Shown here: positions 1-4,324 of the stretch, piece after piece
Position numbering within the stretch: position 1 is the stretch's first letter
Layout: the number at the start of each line of letters is the position of its first letter
Source of the DNA: an uncultured Pseudomonadales bacterium
GTDB lineage: Bacteria > Pseudomonadota > Gammaproteobacteria > Pseudomonadales > IMCC2047
NCBI GenBank assembly: GCA_947258895.1
Contig: CAMYKE010000200.1
Location: 4,290 to 10,446 of the forward strand
DNA length: 6,157 nucleotides
Direction: 5' to 3'
The notes under the pieces: generated by a model
Told to the model about the DNA's origin: nothing
The model's input: the letters and a program-made list of their open reading frames with translations, nothing else
Databases searched by the model: none
Position numbers and translations under genes: made by a program

Positions 1-57
1 TGGCGCCCGCACCCCTTCGGCAGGATATGGACCACGATCTCAAGCGCTGCCATCTAG
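1..57 (+). CDS. Possible C-terminal end of an upstream gene, cut by the window edge
   Basis: Frame 1 is open from the first base to a TAG at 55-57 and its third codon positions are mostly G or C (about 15 of 18), as expected for coding DNA. The last residues read FGRIWTTISSAAI. Only 18 codons are visible, so no product can be named. Two rivals exist: frame 3, open to a TAA at 75-77, and a minus-strand ATG at 53-51 (MAALEIVVHILPKG) that would run off the left edge. The minus-strand ATG has no ribosome binding site. Low confidence. Confidence 0.25.
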   Translation, partial: WRPHPFGRIWTTISSAAI

Positions 58-87
58 TTGTGATACACCAAACTTAATCCACCAACT

Positions 88-104
88 GTTTGAGAAAAAC
101 CACC
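88..104 (+). promoter_or_regulatory. Putative enhancer (upstream activator) site of peptide gene 1
   Basis: This 17-mer matches the aligned positions upstream of peptide genes 2 (791-807) and 3 (1632-1648) in 12 of 17 bases and keeps the GTT...AAACCACC core. Its distance from the predicted start of transcription (about -152 to -136) is the same as in the other two units within 3 bp. Sigma-54 activators usually bind 80-200 bp upstream, so a binding site is a reasonable inference. No activator gene is in the window. Confidence 0.4.
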
Positions 105-130
105 GGACGCAGACCAGAAAGAGACTCCCA

Positions 131-144
131 CACCCTTCCGGGTG
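131..144 (+). other. Small hairpin CACCC-TTCC-GGGTG
   Basis: A perfect 5-bp stem with a 4-base loop. No T-run follows, so it is not a standard terminator for the gene that may end at the left edge. It lies between the putative activator site and the AT-rich stretch of the first promoter. Confidence 0.25.
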
Positions 145-172
145 AACACCAAATAGCAATAAATATATTAAT

Positions 173-185
173 AAACAATAGGTTA
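173..185 (+). promoter_or_regulatory. IHF-like site, peptide gene 1 promoter
   Basis: AAACAATAGGTTA fits the IHF consensus WATCAANNNNTTR with one mismatch. It is centred near -61 from the predicted transcription start, directly after the AT-rich stretch AATAAATATATTAATA. Units 2 and 3 have an IHF-like site at the same distance. IHF bending between activator and sigma-54 core is typical of such promoters. Confidence 0.45.
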
Positions 186-212
186 TAAATTATGTGCGAA
201 ATAATATTTCTA

Positions 213-230
213 CTGGCACGTTTACTGCAA
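213..230 (+). promoter_or_regulatory. Sigma-54 promoter of peptide gene 1
   Basis: CTGGCACGTTTACTGCAA contains GG (215-216), exactly 10 bases, then GC (227-228). It matches the RpoN consensus YTGGCACG-N4-TTGCW at nearly every position. The transcript should start near base 240, giving a 5' leader of about 60 nt before the ATG at 301. Expression would need RpoN and an ATP-driven activator. Confidence 0.85.
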
Positions 231-242
231 CCCATTACTGCG

Positions 243-260
243 TGAACTTCGATACGTTCA
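243..260 (+). other. 5'-terminal mRNA hairpin, unit 1
   Basis: TGAAC and GTTCA form a 5-bp stem around an 8-base loop, starting about 3 nt after the predicted transcription start. The other sigma-54 peptide transcripts carry a hairpin at the same place. It may protect the 5' end from degradation. That role is inferred. Confidence 0.4.
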
Positions 261-300
261 TAAATTCCTAACCCCTTACTGACATTTGAGGATTACAATC

Positions 301-633
301 ATGTTGACTATTAAAGATCTGAACGCAAGCAAAGAACTGGACCGCAAGGCTATGGCCGATATCGCCGGTGGTATGACGATCCCGCCGATTCTGTTGAGCC
401 TGCTCTCCCCGACCAATACACCGAAAGAAGCTCATCTGATGGGATTCGCCGATTCATACACTGGCCCTCAGTACAATGAGAATTTCCAGAGCGACAACGA
501 CACCAATGTTGTGATTGGAAGTGGACAAGTTGTTAACTACGGCGGCAACACCAACTCCACTTATCAGGGTGCGTATTCCTTTGCCTATAACTTCCTGGAT
601 AGCATTCAAGGCCACTCCAGCGTTGGCGGCTAA
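301..633 (+). CDS. Double-glycine leader exported peptide, paralog 1 (110 aa)
   Basis: Small protein predicted to be cleaved and exported by a C39 peptidase-containing ABC transporter, as class II bacteriocins and microcins are. Residues 1-24 form the leader: it ends AGG and has L at -12, M at -7 and I at -4, the textbook spacing. Cleavage would leave about 86 residues starting MTIPP. The exported part has a short hydrophobic stretch (IPPILLSLL), a PKEAH motif, and a C-terminal half rich in Asn, Gly, Gln and Tyr with DNDTN and IGSGQVVN. The ATG at 301 is chosen because GAGG at 288-291 lies 9 nt upstream and both paralogs start there; an in-frame TTG at 286 is not supported. Expressed alone from a sigma-54 promoter and closed by a terminator. 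The function is unknown; a bacteriocin, a signal or a matrix/fibre protein are all possible. Confidence 0.85.
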   Translation: MLTIKDLNASKELDRKAMADIAGGMTIPPILLSLLSPTNTPKEAHLMGFADSYTGPQYNENFQSDNDTNVVIGSGQVVNYGGNTNSTYQGAYSFAYNFLDSIQGHSSVGG

Positions 634-647
634 ACAAACGCATGACG

Positions 648-677
648 AAAAGGAGGCCTTCGGGCCTCCTTTTTTTT
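648..677 (+). terminator. Intrinsic terminator after peptide gene 1
   Basis: GGAGGCC (652-658), loop TTCG, GGCCTCC (663-669) form a perfect 7-bp stem followed by eight T (670-677). The A-run at 648-651 can pair with the first T residues, so it might also work from the other strand. It isolates this gene from the next one. Confidence 0.9.
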
Positions 678-783
678 CACTTTTCGCAATTCCCTGCATC
701 ACCTCCCTCTCGTCATCCTGCTCCTGGTACTCCGTCCATCTGATCGTCGCGACTGCAGCGTTGTATTGCAGCCAACCCGGCTC
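678..783 (+). other. Intergenic stretch with no recognised gene
   Basis: Between terminator 1 and the upstream repeat of unit 2. Open frames cross it on both strands, but they overlap the proven peptide genes or promoter elements, lack ribosome binding sites and have no family-like residues. I see no RNA gene or clear repeat here. Confidence 0.5.
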
Positions 784-819
784 ACTTTTTGTTGGCTGGA
801 AACCACCATAGGCTTGCGT
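784..819 (+). repeat. 36-bp upstream repeat, copy A (putative activator site, unit 2)
   Basis: Matches 1625-1660 in 33 of 36 bases. It starts at about -157 from the predicted transcription start of unit 2, and the second copy at -156 in unit 3. The central GTTGGCTGGAAACCACC has partial dyad symmetry (TGG...CCA) and is partly kept in unit 1 (88-104). Position and conservation fit an activator binding site for the sigma-54 promoter. A relic of the gene duplication alone would not explain why this block is better kept than its flanks. Confidence 0.55.
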
Positions 820-873
820 AGAGCCAAGGAAAACGGTCTCGCCTGATGCTCAGTAAAAAAATAAATATATATA

Positions 874-886
874 AAACATACGGTTA
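874..886 (+). promoter_or_regulatory. IHF-like site, peptide gene 2 promoter
   Basis: AAACATACGGTTA fits WATCAANNNNTTR with two mismatches. It is centred at -61, the same distance as in unit 1, and again follows an AT-rich stretch (AAATAAATATATATA). Weaker than the sites of units 1 and 3. Confidence 0.35.
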
Positions 887-913
887 AAAAATTTTTACTA
901 ATTAAATGCTTGG

Positions 914-931
914 TTGGCACGTGCTCTGCAT
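914..931 (+). promoter_or_regulatory. Sigma-54 promoter of peptide gene 2
   Basis: TTGGCACGTGCTCTGCAT: GG at 916-917, 10 bases, GC at 928-929. Near-consensus RpoN core, identical to unit 3 over 19 bases. Predicted transcription start near 941. Confidence 0.88.
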
Positions 932-941
932 TATCTAAGAT

Positions 942-962
942 ATGAACGGACGAATCGTTCAT
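942..962 (+). other. 5'-terminal mRNA hairpin, unit 2
   Basis: ATGAACG (942-948) and CGTTCAT (956-962) pair perfectly over 7 bp around the loop GACGAAT. The stem starts at the predicted first or second base of the transcript. This is the strongest example of the 5' hairpin seen in these units. The ATG inside it is not the start codon of the peptide. Confidence 0.5.
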
Positions 963-1004
963 AAATTGTTAACCCAACTTTTTACCACAATGAGGAATAT
1001 AACC

Positions 1005-1337
1005 ATGTTGACTATCAAAGATCTGACTGCAAGCAAAGAACTCGACCGCAAGGCTATGGCTGACGTCGCTGGCGGCATGACCGAAATGGCTGCCGGTATT
1101 GCCTTCCCTGCAATTGTCGCGAACCTTTTCTCACCTGTTAACCAACCCAAGGAAGCTCACCTGGCCGGTTTTGCCGGAGCACTGACTGGTCCTCAGTTCA
1201 ACAGCAACGTGCAAAACGACAACGACACCAACCTGGTAATCGGAAGCGGTCAAGTCGTTAACACTGGCGGTAACTTCAACACCACCGACCAATATGCTTA
1301 CGCCTGGGCTGACAACTACGTGTCCAACGTACAGTAG
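1005..1337 (+). CDS. Double-glycine leader exported peptide, paralog 2 (110 aa)
   Basis: Second copy of the tandem family. The leader differs from copy 1 at only two positions (T for N at residue 8, V for I at residue 22) and ends VAGG, with L at -12, M at -7 and V at -4. The exported part starts MTEMAAGIAFPAIVANLF, which is hydrophobic and could form a helix. PKEAHLAGFAGALTGPQFN follows, and then the shared DNDTN-x-VIGSGQVVNTGG-NFN block with a Tyr/Ala/Asp/Asn-rich end. The start at 1005 is set by GAGG at 992-995, 9 nt upstream, and by alignment with the paralogs; in-frame ATGs further upstream lie in the untranslated leader. The gene is monocistronic between its own sigma-54 promoter and terminator. 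Function not known. The strong leader conservation against a drifting exported part suggests a constant exporter and diversifying cargo. Confidence 0.87.
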   Translation: MLTIKDLTASKELDRKAMADVAGGMTEMAAGIAFPAIVANLFSPVNQPKEAHLAGFAGALTGPQFNSNVQNDNDTNLVIGSGQVVNTGGNFNTTDQYAYAWADNYVSNVQ

Positions 1338-1345
1338 GTTTGTAT

Positions 1346-1358
1346 GGGCAAGTTGCCC
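1346..1358 (+). other. Short hairpin between gene 2 and its terminator
   Basis: GGGCA-AGT-TGCCC, a 5-bp stem shortly after the stop codon. A similar short GC hairpin (2179-2193) occupies the same place after gene 3. It may stabilise the 3' end of the mRNA. Copy 1 has none. Confidence 0.3.
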
Positions 1359-1372
1359 GAAGGTCCGCTAGT

Positions 1373-1404
1373 AAAACGGAGGTCTTAGGACCTCCGTTTT
1401 TTTT
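1373..1404 (+). terminator. Intrinsic terminator after peptide gene 2
   Basis: CGGAGGTC (1377-1384), loop TTAG, GACCTCCG (1389-1396): a perfect 8-bp stem followed by eight T. An A-run precedes it. The CGGAGGT arm is shared with the terminator of gene 3. Confidence 0.92.
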
Positions 1405-1624
1405 GCCGAATTGTCGGCGCTTCACTGTTCCGTTCCGTTTCCCTCCTTTGCATTCAATCAGGCTGAACAACGTGTGCCTTACCCCCGCGTTGGCGCGTGT
1501 AATTTGCCGGCCTATCCCCTCGCCTACTTCAACCCGGTGATTTGTTCGGCGCGTGGGATGCATTGGGAGATGCATCACTGCGATAATCCGGCTGACCTTC
1601 GTTGCTCCCATGCTAACTCGATTT
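1405..1624 (+). other. Intergenic stretch with no recognised gene
   Basis: About 140 bp longer than the matching gap between units 1 and 2. Open frames cross it on both strands but lack ribosome binding sites and start or end inside promoter or peptide sequence. ATGCAT occurs twice, 12 bp apart (near 1559 and 1571). No RNA gene or mobile element is evident. Confidence 0.45.
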
Positions 1625-1660
1625 ACTTTTTGTTGGATGGAAACCACCATAAGCTGGCGT
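1625..1660 (+). repeat. 36-bp upstream repeat, copy B (putative activator site, unit 3)
   Basis: 33 of 36 bases match 784-819, with the same distance to its promoter (-156 against -157). The core is GTTGGATGGAAACCACC. See copy A for the reasoning that it is a regulatory site. Confidence 0.55.
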
Positions 1661-1714
1661 CCAGGCAATGCGAACCTACCTTATGCCTGGAGAATAAATA
1701 TATTAATACAAATA

Positions 1715-1727
1715 AATCAGCAACTTA
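1715..1727 (+). promoter_or_regulatory. IHF-like site, peptide gene 3 promoter
   Basis: AATCAGCAACTTA matches WATCAANNNNTTR with one mismatch and is centred at -60. It follows an AT-rich stretch (AATAAATATATTAATA) that also occurs in unit 1. Confidence 0.45.
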
Positions 1728-1753
1728 CGTATTTTTTTGACGTATTGAGAAAG

Positions 1754-1771
1754 TTGGCACGTGCTCTGCAT
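1754..1771 (+). promoter_or_regulatory. Sigma-54 promoter of peptide gene 3
   Basis: TTGGCACGTGCTCTGCAT: GG at 1756-1757, 10 bases, GC at 1768-1769. Identical core to unit 2. Predicted transcription start near 1781, which leaves a leader of about 64 nt. Confidence 0.88.
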
Positions 1772-1787
1772 TGACTTAGTTATGGGC

Positions 1788-1800
1788 GAACAAATCGTTC
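1788..1800 (+). other. 5' mRNA hairpin, unit 3 (weak)
   Basis: GAAC-AAATC-GTTC gives a 4-bp stem a few bases into the transcript. It is the weakest of the series. The 3' arm GTTCATAA is identical to units 1 and 2. Confidence 0.3.
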
Positions 1801-1844
1801 ATAACGTACTAACCAACTTTTCAATCACAACGAGGAATTTAACC

Positions 1845-2171
1845 ATGTTGACTATCAAAGATCTGACTGCAAGCAAAGAACTGGACCGCGAAGCAATGAC
1901 TGAAATCGCCGGCGGTATGACTGAACTTCTCCGCGAAATTTCCGGCATCGCCGTGAGCATCGGTTCGCCCTTCAACGGCCCGAAGTTCGCCACTCTGGTA
2001 GGTGAAGCCCACTCAGCCACTGGCGCGCAGGTCAACACCAACATGCAGTTTGATGACGATTTTAACTCTGTCATCGGCAGCGGCCAGGTCGTAAACACAG
2101 GTGGCAACTTTAACGACACTTACCAGTGGGCCGACTCATACGCCTATAACAACGTATACAACAACCAGTAA
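1845..2171 (+). CDS. Double-glycine leader exported peptide, paralog 3 (108 aa)
   Basis: Third tandem copy. The leader of residues 1-24 ends EIAGG with L at -12, M at -7 and I at -4. It carries REAMTE where copies 1 and 2 have RKAMAD. The exported part is the most diverged: MTELLREISGIAVSIG forms an amphipathic start, PKEAH is replaced by PKFATLVGEAH, and the acid block is FDDDFNS rather than DNDTN. The VIGSGQVVNTGG-NFN motif is intact, followed by a Tyr/Asn/Asp-rich end. GAGG at 1832-1835 sits 9 nt before the ATG at 1845, and the preceding sequence AATTTAACC matches unit 2, which fixes the start. Own promoter and terminator. The C-terminal block is the family's constant region, so it probably carries the common function; its role is unknown. 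Confidence 0.87.
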   Translation: MLTIKDLTASKELDREAMTEIAGGMTELLREISGIAVSIGSPFNGPKFATLVGEAHSATGAQVNTNMQFDDDFNSVIGSGQVVNTGGNFNDTYQWADSYAYNNVYNNQ

Positions 2172-2178
2172 GCTCGCA

Positions 2179-2193
2179 GGGGCAGATCGCCCC
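2179..2193 (+). other. Short hairpin between gene 3 and its terminator
   Basis: GGGGC-AGATC-GCCCC, a 5-bp GC stem without a T-run, 7 nt after the stop codon. It parallels the hairpin after gene 2. Confidence 0.3.
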
Positions 2194-2210
2194 GGCAACC
2201 TGAACAAGAA

Positions 2211-2240
2211 ACGGAGGTCTTTGAACCTCCGTTTTTTTTT
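2211..2240 (+). terminator. Intrinsic terminator after peptide gene 3
   Basis: ACGGAGGT (2211-2218), loop CTTTGA, ACCTCCGT (2225-2232): an 8-bp stem running into nine T (2232-2240). It separates the peptide array from the gene at 2354. Confidence 0.92.
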
Positions 2241-2296
2241 GCAACCGCCGCGGCCGAATGCCAACGAAGCAAGCGAACAGGCAGCTGAAGACATAG

Positions 2297-2325
2297 TTGC
2301 AAAGGGAATTTTGTGGCGCTAATTC
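2297..2325 (+). promoter_or_regulatory. Possible sigma-70 promoter of the 2354 gene
   Basis: TTGCAA (2297-2302), a 17-bp gap and TAATTC (2320-2325) form a weak -35/-10 pair that would start transcription near 2332, just before the ribosome binding site. No acceptable sigma-54 core lies here. Weak evidence. Confidence 0.25.
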
Positions 2326-2353
2326 ATGACGGGGCGAATGGAGGAAGTAGCTA

Positions 2354-2785
2354 ATGTTTTTGTTTTCTCTGACGGCGCTTCGCGGCAAGCGCGCCCTGCT
2401 GCTCCCGGTCCTGCTTGTGCATTGGCTGGCGGCTTGTTTTGCCAGAGGCGATACATTGCAACTGGACCTTTCCCTTGCACACAGCAATGAATTTGCGCAG
2501 CCGACTGATATCGCTGAAACAAAAGCATCGGTGAGCAGCCCGATTCCCACCAAGGGTGATCGCGCCATACTATTACCCTTAACAGCACGGAAATCCTATC
2601 CACTCAATATCATACGATTCAAGGTCGACCGGTCGCTACGAGTAAGAGGCTGGGAGATAGGGGACGATGTATTCTTTGGCCAGGCAAAAGTCGCGAACCA
2701 GTGGGGTGTTGGCATCGTTGTCAGCAATGGCAGCTTCAGCTATGGGATCAATAATCGGGGAGTGGGTATTTTGAAGCGGTTCTAG
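2354..2785 (+). CDS. Hypothetical exported protein with N-terminal signal sequence (143 aa)
   Basis: Not recognised. GGAGG at 2340-2344 lies 9 nt before the ATG, so the start is well supported. Residues 1-30 form a signal sequence: a short basic region (RGKR) followed by the hydrophobic LLLPVLLVHWLAAC. LAAC fits a lipoprotein box with Cys near residue 28; ordinary signal peptidase cleavage near CFA-RGD is the alternative. The remainder alternates short hydrophobic and polar stretches and ends in a glycine-rich strand-like part (WGVGIVVSNGSFSYGINNRGVGIL). It probably resides in the periplasm or an outer layer. The TAG stop directly abuts the inverted-repeat element at 2785-2945, so the C-terminus may have been altered by an insertion. 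It stands after the terminated peptide array and may or may not belong to the same system. Confidence 0.65.
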   Translation: MFLFSLTALRGKRALLLPVLLVHWLAACFARGDTLQLDLSLAHSNEFAQPTDIAETKASVSSPIPTKGDRAILLPLTARKSYPLNIIRFKVDRSLRVRGWEIGDDVFFGQAKVANQWGVGIVVSNGSFSYGINNRGVGILKRF

Positions 2786-2945
2786 CAGCCTGTCGGACTC
2801 AGGTGTTCGGAATCGGGAAAGTCCGGTTTGAATCCGATTTTGGGCTCATTTGAGGCGAATAGTTTACCCATTTAACGAGAATGAGCACGAAATATGACCA
2901 AAGCCGGCTTTTCACAATAGATTCATCCCAAGTCCGACAGACTAC
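2785..2945. mobile_element. Small inverted-repeat element (MITE-like or transposon remnant)
   Basis: CTGTCGGACT at 2790-2799 is repeated as a perfect inverse at 2931-2940 (AGTCCGACAG). Allowing two mismatches the repeats extend to 15 bp (2785-2799 and 2931-2945). The 156-161 bp between and including them hold no open gene. It fills exactly the gap between two converging genes, whose stops lie at 2785 and 2951. No clear target-site duplication is visible. It could be a non-autonomous element moved by a transposase elsewhere, or just a long terminator-like inverted repeat. Confidence 0.5.
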
Positions 2946-2950
2946 CAGCC

Positions 2951-3895
2951 TCAATCTACCGTGCAATGATCAACAAGCGTTCGTGCCAGCGCTCCACAGA
3001 CGTCCGTACCGGCCAGCCTGTCAAATCCCAAAAACATCGGCGACGGGTTGAGTTCAAGAATACGAAGCATGCCATGTTTGTCGCGTTTCAGGTCAATGCC
3101 CGAGAACCTCAGGCCCAGGGCCTTACATGCAGCAATGCACTGCACCTGAGTTTGTGCATCCAATTCAATCGACTCTACTCGCTGCTCATTTTGGCGATAA
3201 TCGATATGGTTCGTTACGATGTGATAGCTGGCGATTACGCGCTCGTCTATGACGTAGACTCGTATATCCTCTCCAGGCAAAAGCTCCTGAAACGTCACGG
3301 GTGCGGCAGATAAGCGGTCCAGGCGTTCTGACTGGAGGTCCTGTTTTTCCAGCTTTCGGGTAGCTGCACCCCCGGCAACCGGCTTATAGATCAGCTCACC
3401 GCCCGCTGCAAGGTCCAGCACTTCGCCGGGATCGTTGGTCCAGCGGGTGTTCGGTACCGGTAACCCTGCCCGCGCCAGCAAAGCCATTTGCAGGGGCTTG
3501 GTTACATTCCGATTGGCGGATGGCGAGTTATAAATCGGAATGCCCATGACTTCCCAGCGGCAGATCAAGGCTTCAAGAATGGTGTTTCGTTCCCGGTGCA
3601 TCAGGAGTTTGCGGTGCAAGTCCTCCTGCGTGGCATTTTCTTCCTGAGCGCCACCGCTCGCTGGGCTCTGGTGAAGATTACGTAAATATATCGCGCTGGG
3701 CCACCCAAAATCGACGCCATCAACTCGTATCTGGTCAAGTTGTTCTCCCAGGCTGATACGCAGGTTAGCCGGAAAATCCAGGGGGCTTAGCACAAAGGGC
3801 GTGTGACCGAGATCACACACCCTTTGTTGTACTGCCATGAGGTGCGCATCCTGTGCCGCACCAACCAATACTACTTGCCCGGTTTGTGCATGCAT
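2951..3895 (-). CDS. RimK/MvdD-like ATP-grasp ligase, probable graspetide-forming enzyme (314 aa)
   Basis: ATP-grasp peptide ligase. Relatives such as the microviridin enzymes MvdC and MvdD activate Asp or Glu side chains of a ribosomal peptide with ATP and close ester or amide rings to Ser, Thr or Lys. Residues about 6-100 form a pre-ATP-grasp domain (VVLVGAAQDAHLMAV, then LSPLDFP). NVTKPLQMALLARAGLPVPNT near 130-150 matches the substrate/ATP entry segment. LIYKPVAGG is the ATP-binding lysine and glycine-loop region, and QELLPGEDIRVYVI is the adenine-side strand with a conserved Asp-Ile-Arg. FSGIDLKRD and LELNPSPMFLGF near the C-terminus carry the metal-binding Glu and Asn. Length and motif order fit a complete, active enzyme. 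GGAGG at 3909-3905 lies 9 nt before the ATG. It follows the short GG-leader gene within 60 bp and probably shares its sigma-54 promoter. A role in tagging other proteins (RimK-type) is less likely given that neighbour. Confidence 0.85.
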   Translation of the reverse strand: MHAQTGQVVLVGAAQDAHLMAVQQRVCDLGHTPFVLSPLDFPANLRISLGEQLDQIRVDGVDFGWPSAIYLRNLHQSPASGGAQEENATQEDLHRKLLMHRERNTILEALICRWEVMGIPIYNSPSANRNVTKPLQMALLARAGLPVPNTRWTNDPGEVLDLAAGGELIYKPVAGGAATRKLEKQDLQSERLDRLSAAPVTFQELLPGEDIRVYVIDERVIASYHIVTNHIDYRQNEQRVESIELDAQTQVQCIAACKALGLRFSGIDLKRDKHGMLRILELNPSPMFLGFDRLAGTDVCGALARTLVDHCTVD

Positions 3896-3912
3896 GTCCT
3901 GCGCCCTCCGTC

Positions 3913-4026
3913 TTAAGGTTGATAATCTTCCGCTGAAGGCAACGGCAGCCCGCTCATAAGTTCAGCAACTCGGGCCTCGATGTGACTGTGAAGCTCCTCC
4001 GGCGATCCAAACGGGAAACTCGGCTC
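3913..4026 (-). pseudogene. Out-of-frame proline- and acid-rich tail, likely the original C-terminus of the graspetide precursor
   Basis: In the -1 frame relative to the leader ORF, 37 codons read EPSFPFGSPEEL, then HSHIEARVAELM, then SGLPLPSAEDYQP and a TAA. This stop is 17 nt before the ligase ATG, the spacing expected for a real upstream gene. The tail is rich in Ser and in Glu/Asp pairs (SPEE, SAED), the partners that ATP-grasp ligases join, while the same stretch in the leader frame is Arg-rich and poor in acids. Adding one base in the TTGGAG at 4029-4024 (for example TTGGGAG) fuses leader and tail into a 68-aa precursor with the sequence APGMPWEPSFPFGS across the join. Whether this is a mutation, a sequencing error or programmed frameshifting cannot be told here. 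An ATG at 3957 overlaps the leader-frame TGA and could also restart a 14-residue peptide. Confidence 0.45.
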
Positions 4027-4118
4027 CAAGGCATGCCTGGCGCTAATTCGTTTTGACCACCGCTTACCTTTCCTAAATCTTCAATAAACATTTCGCGATC
4101 CAAATCAGTAATTTTCAT
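3954..4118 (-). CDS. GG-leader peptide precursor next to the ATP-grasp ligase (54 aa as read)
   Basis: Too short for routine calling but well supported. AGGAG (4130-4126) lies 7 nt before the ATG at 4118. The first 21 residues, MKITDLDREMFIEDLGKVSGG, are split here as MKITDLDREM and FIEDLGKVSGG: they show M at -12, L at -7, V at -4 and GG at -2/-1, a perfect GG leader. The sequence I-x-DL...DRE-M...GG also resembles the leaders of the three long peptides on the other strand. As read, the rest is QNELAPGMPW followed by an Arg-rich end that stops at 3954. The good leader, promoter and ribosome site show that the gene is real. The C-terminal part as read is probably wrong because of a frameshift (see 3913-4026). 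It is the likely substrate of the downstream ligase. Confidence 0.6.
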   Translation of the reverse strand: MKITDLDREMFIEDLGKVSGGQNELAPGMPWSRVSRLDRRRSFTVTSRPELLNL

Positions 4119-4146
4119 GGTGTTACTCCTGGGTTGGTTAAGTTCA

Positions 4147-4165
4147 GATACTCAAAATTGGTATC
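4147..4165 (-). other. 5'-terminal mRNA hairpin of the ligase operon
   Basis: On the minus strand GATAC and GTATC pair over 5 bp around a 9-base loop, starting 2 bases after the predicted transcription start near 4167. The leader then carries TTAACCAAC (4141-4133), a motif also found at the same stage of the leaders of peptide genes 2 and 3. Confidence 0.4.
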
Positions 4166-4176
4166 AAAGGAGTAAG

Positions 4177-4194
4177 ATGCACCAATCGTGCCAT
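4177..4194 (-). promoter_or_regulatory. Sigma-54 promoter of the precursor/ligase operon
   Basis: The minus strand reads ATGGCACGATTGGTGCAT: GG at 4192-4191, 10 bases, GC at 4180-4179. Good RpoN match. Transcription would begin near 4167, 49 nt before the precursor ATG at 4118. This links the modified peptide to the same type of control as the three long peptides. Confidence 0.8.
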
Positions 4195-4209
4195 ATCAGT
4201 GGCTACGTA

Positions 4210-4222
4210 TAACCCGTTGTTA
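4210..4222 (-). promoter_or_regulatory. IHF-like site of the ligase operon promoter
   Basis: TAACAACGGGTTA on the minus strand fits WATCAANNNNTTR with one mismatch. It is centred near -49, about one helical turn closer than in units 1-3. An AT-rich stretch lies just upstream (4225-4265). Confidence 0.35.
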
Positions 4223-4324
4223 TGTAATGCTTAAATTTTATTTTCTCATTTTCTGTTATAAAAAGGTTGGCAGGAGACAAACAATTTTCCACTAGTGTCG
4301 GCTGTTCAATCCGGACGCGGAAGG

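Noticed and set aside
286..300. TTG start adding five residues to peptide 1
   Set aside because: It overlaps the ribosome binding site, and both paralogs start at the ATG equivalent to 301.
942..1004. Upstream ATG extending peptide 2 by 21 residues
   Set aside because: It lies in the 5' hairpin, has no ribosome site, and would bury the GG leader; the ATG at 1005 matches the paralogs.
1276..1668. 130-codon minus-strand frame, and plus-strand frames at 1340-1774
   Set aside because: They cross peptide gene 2, its terminator or the unit 3 promoter, have no ribosome sites and look like chance frames.
2304..2317. GG-N10-GC before the 143-aa gene
   Set aside because: Spacing is right but the CAC and TTGC context is missing (about 6 of 13 consensus bases).
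2110..2603. Two long minus-strand frames opposite the 143-aa gene
   Set aside because: They cross the terminator of gene 3 or are antisense to a gene with a good start and signal sequence.
2901..2910. AAGCCGGCTT palindrome followed by T as a terminator
   Set aside because: It has no loop and only a short T-run, so it cannot form a normal intrinsic terminator; it sits inside the inverted-repeat element.
2966..3313. 115-codon plus-strand frame inside the ligase
   Set aside because: Antisense shadow of an ATP-grasp gene with all its motifs intact on the other strand.
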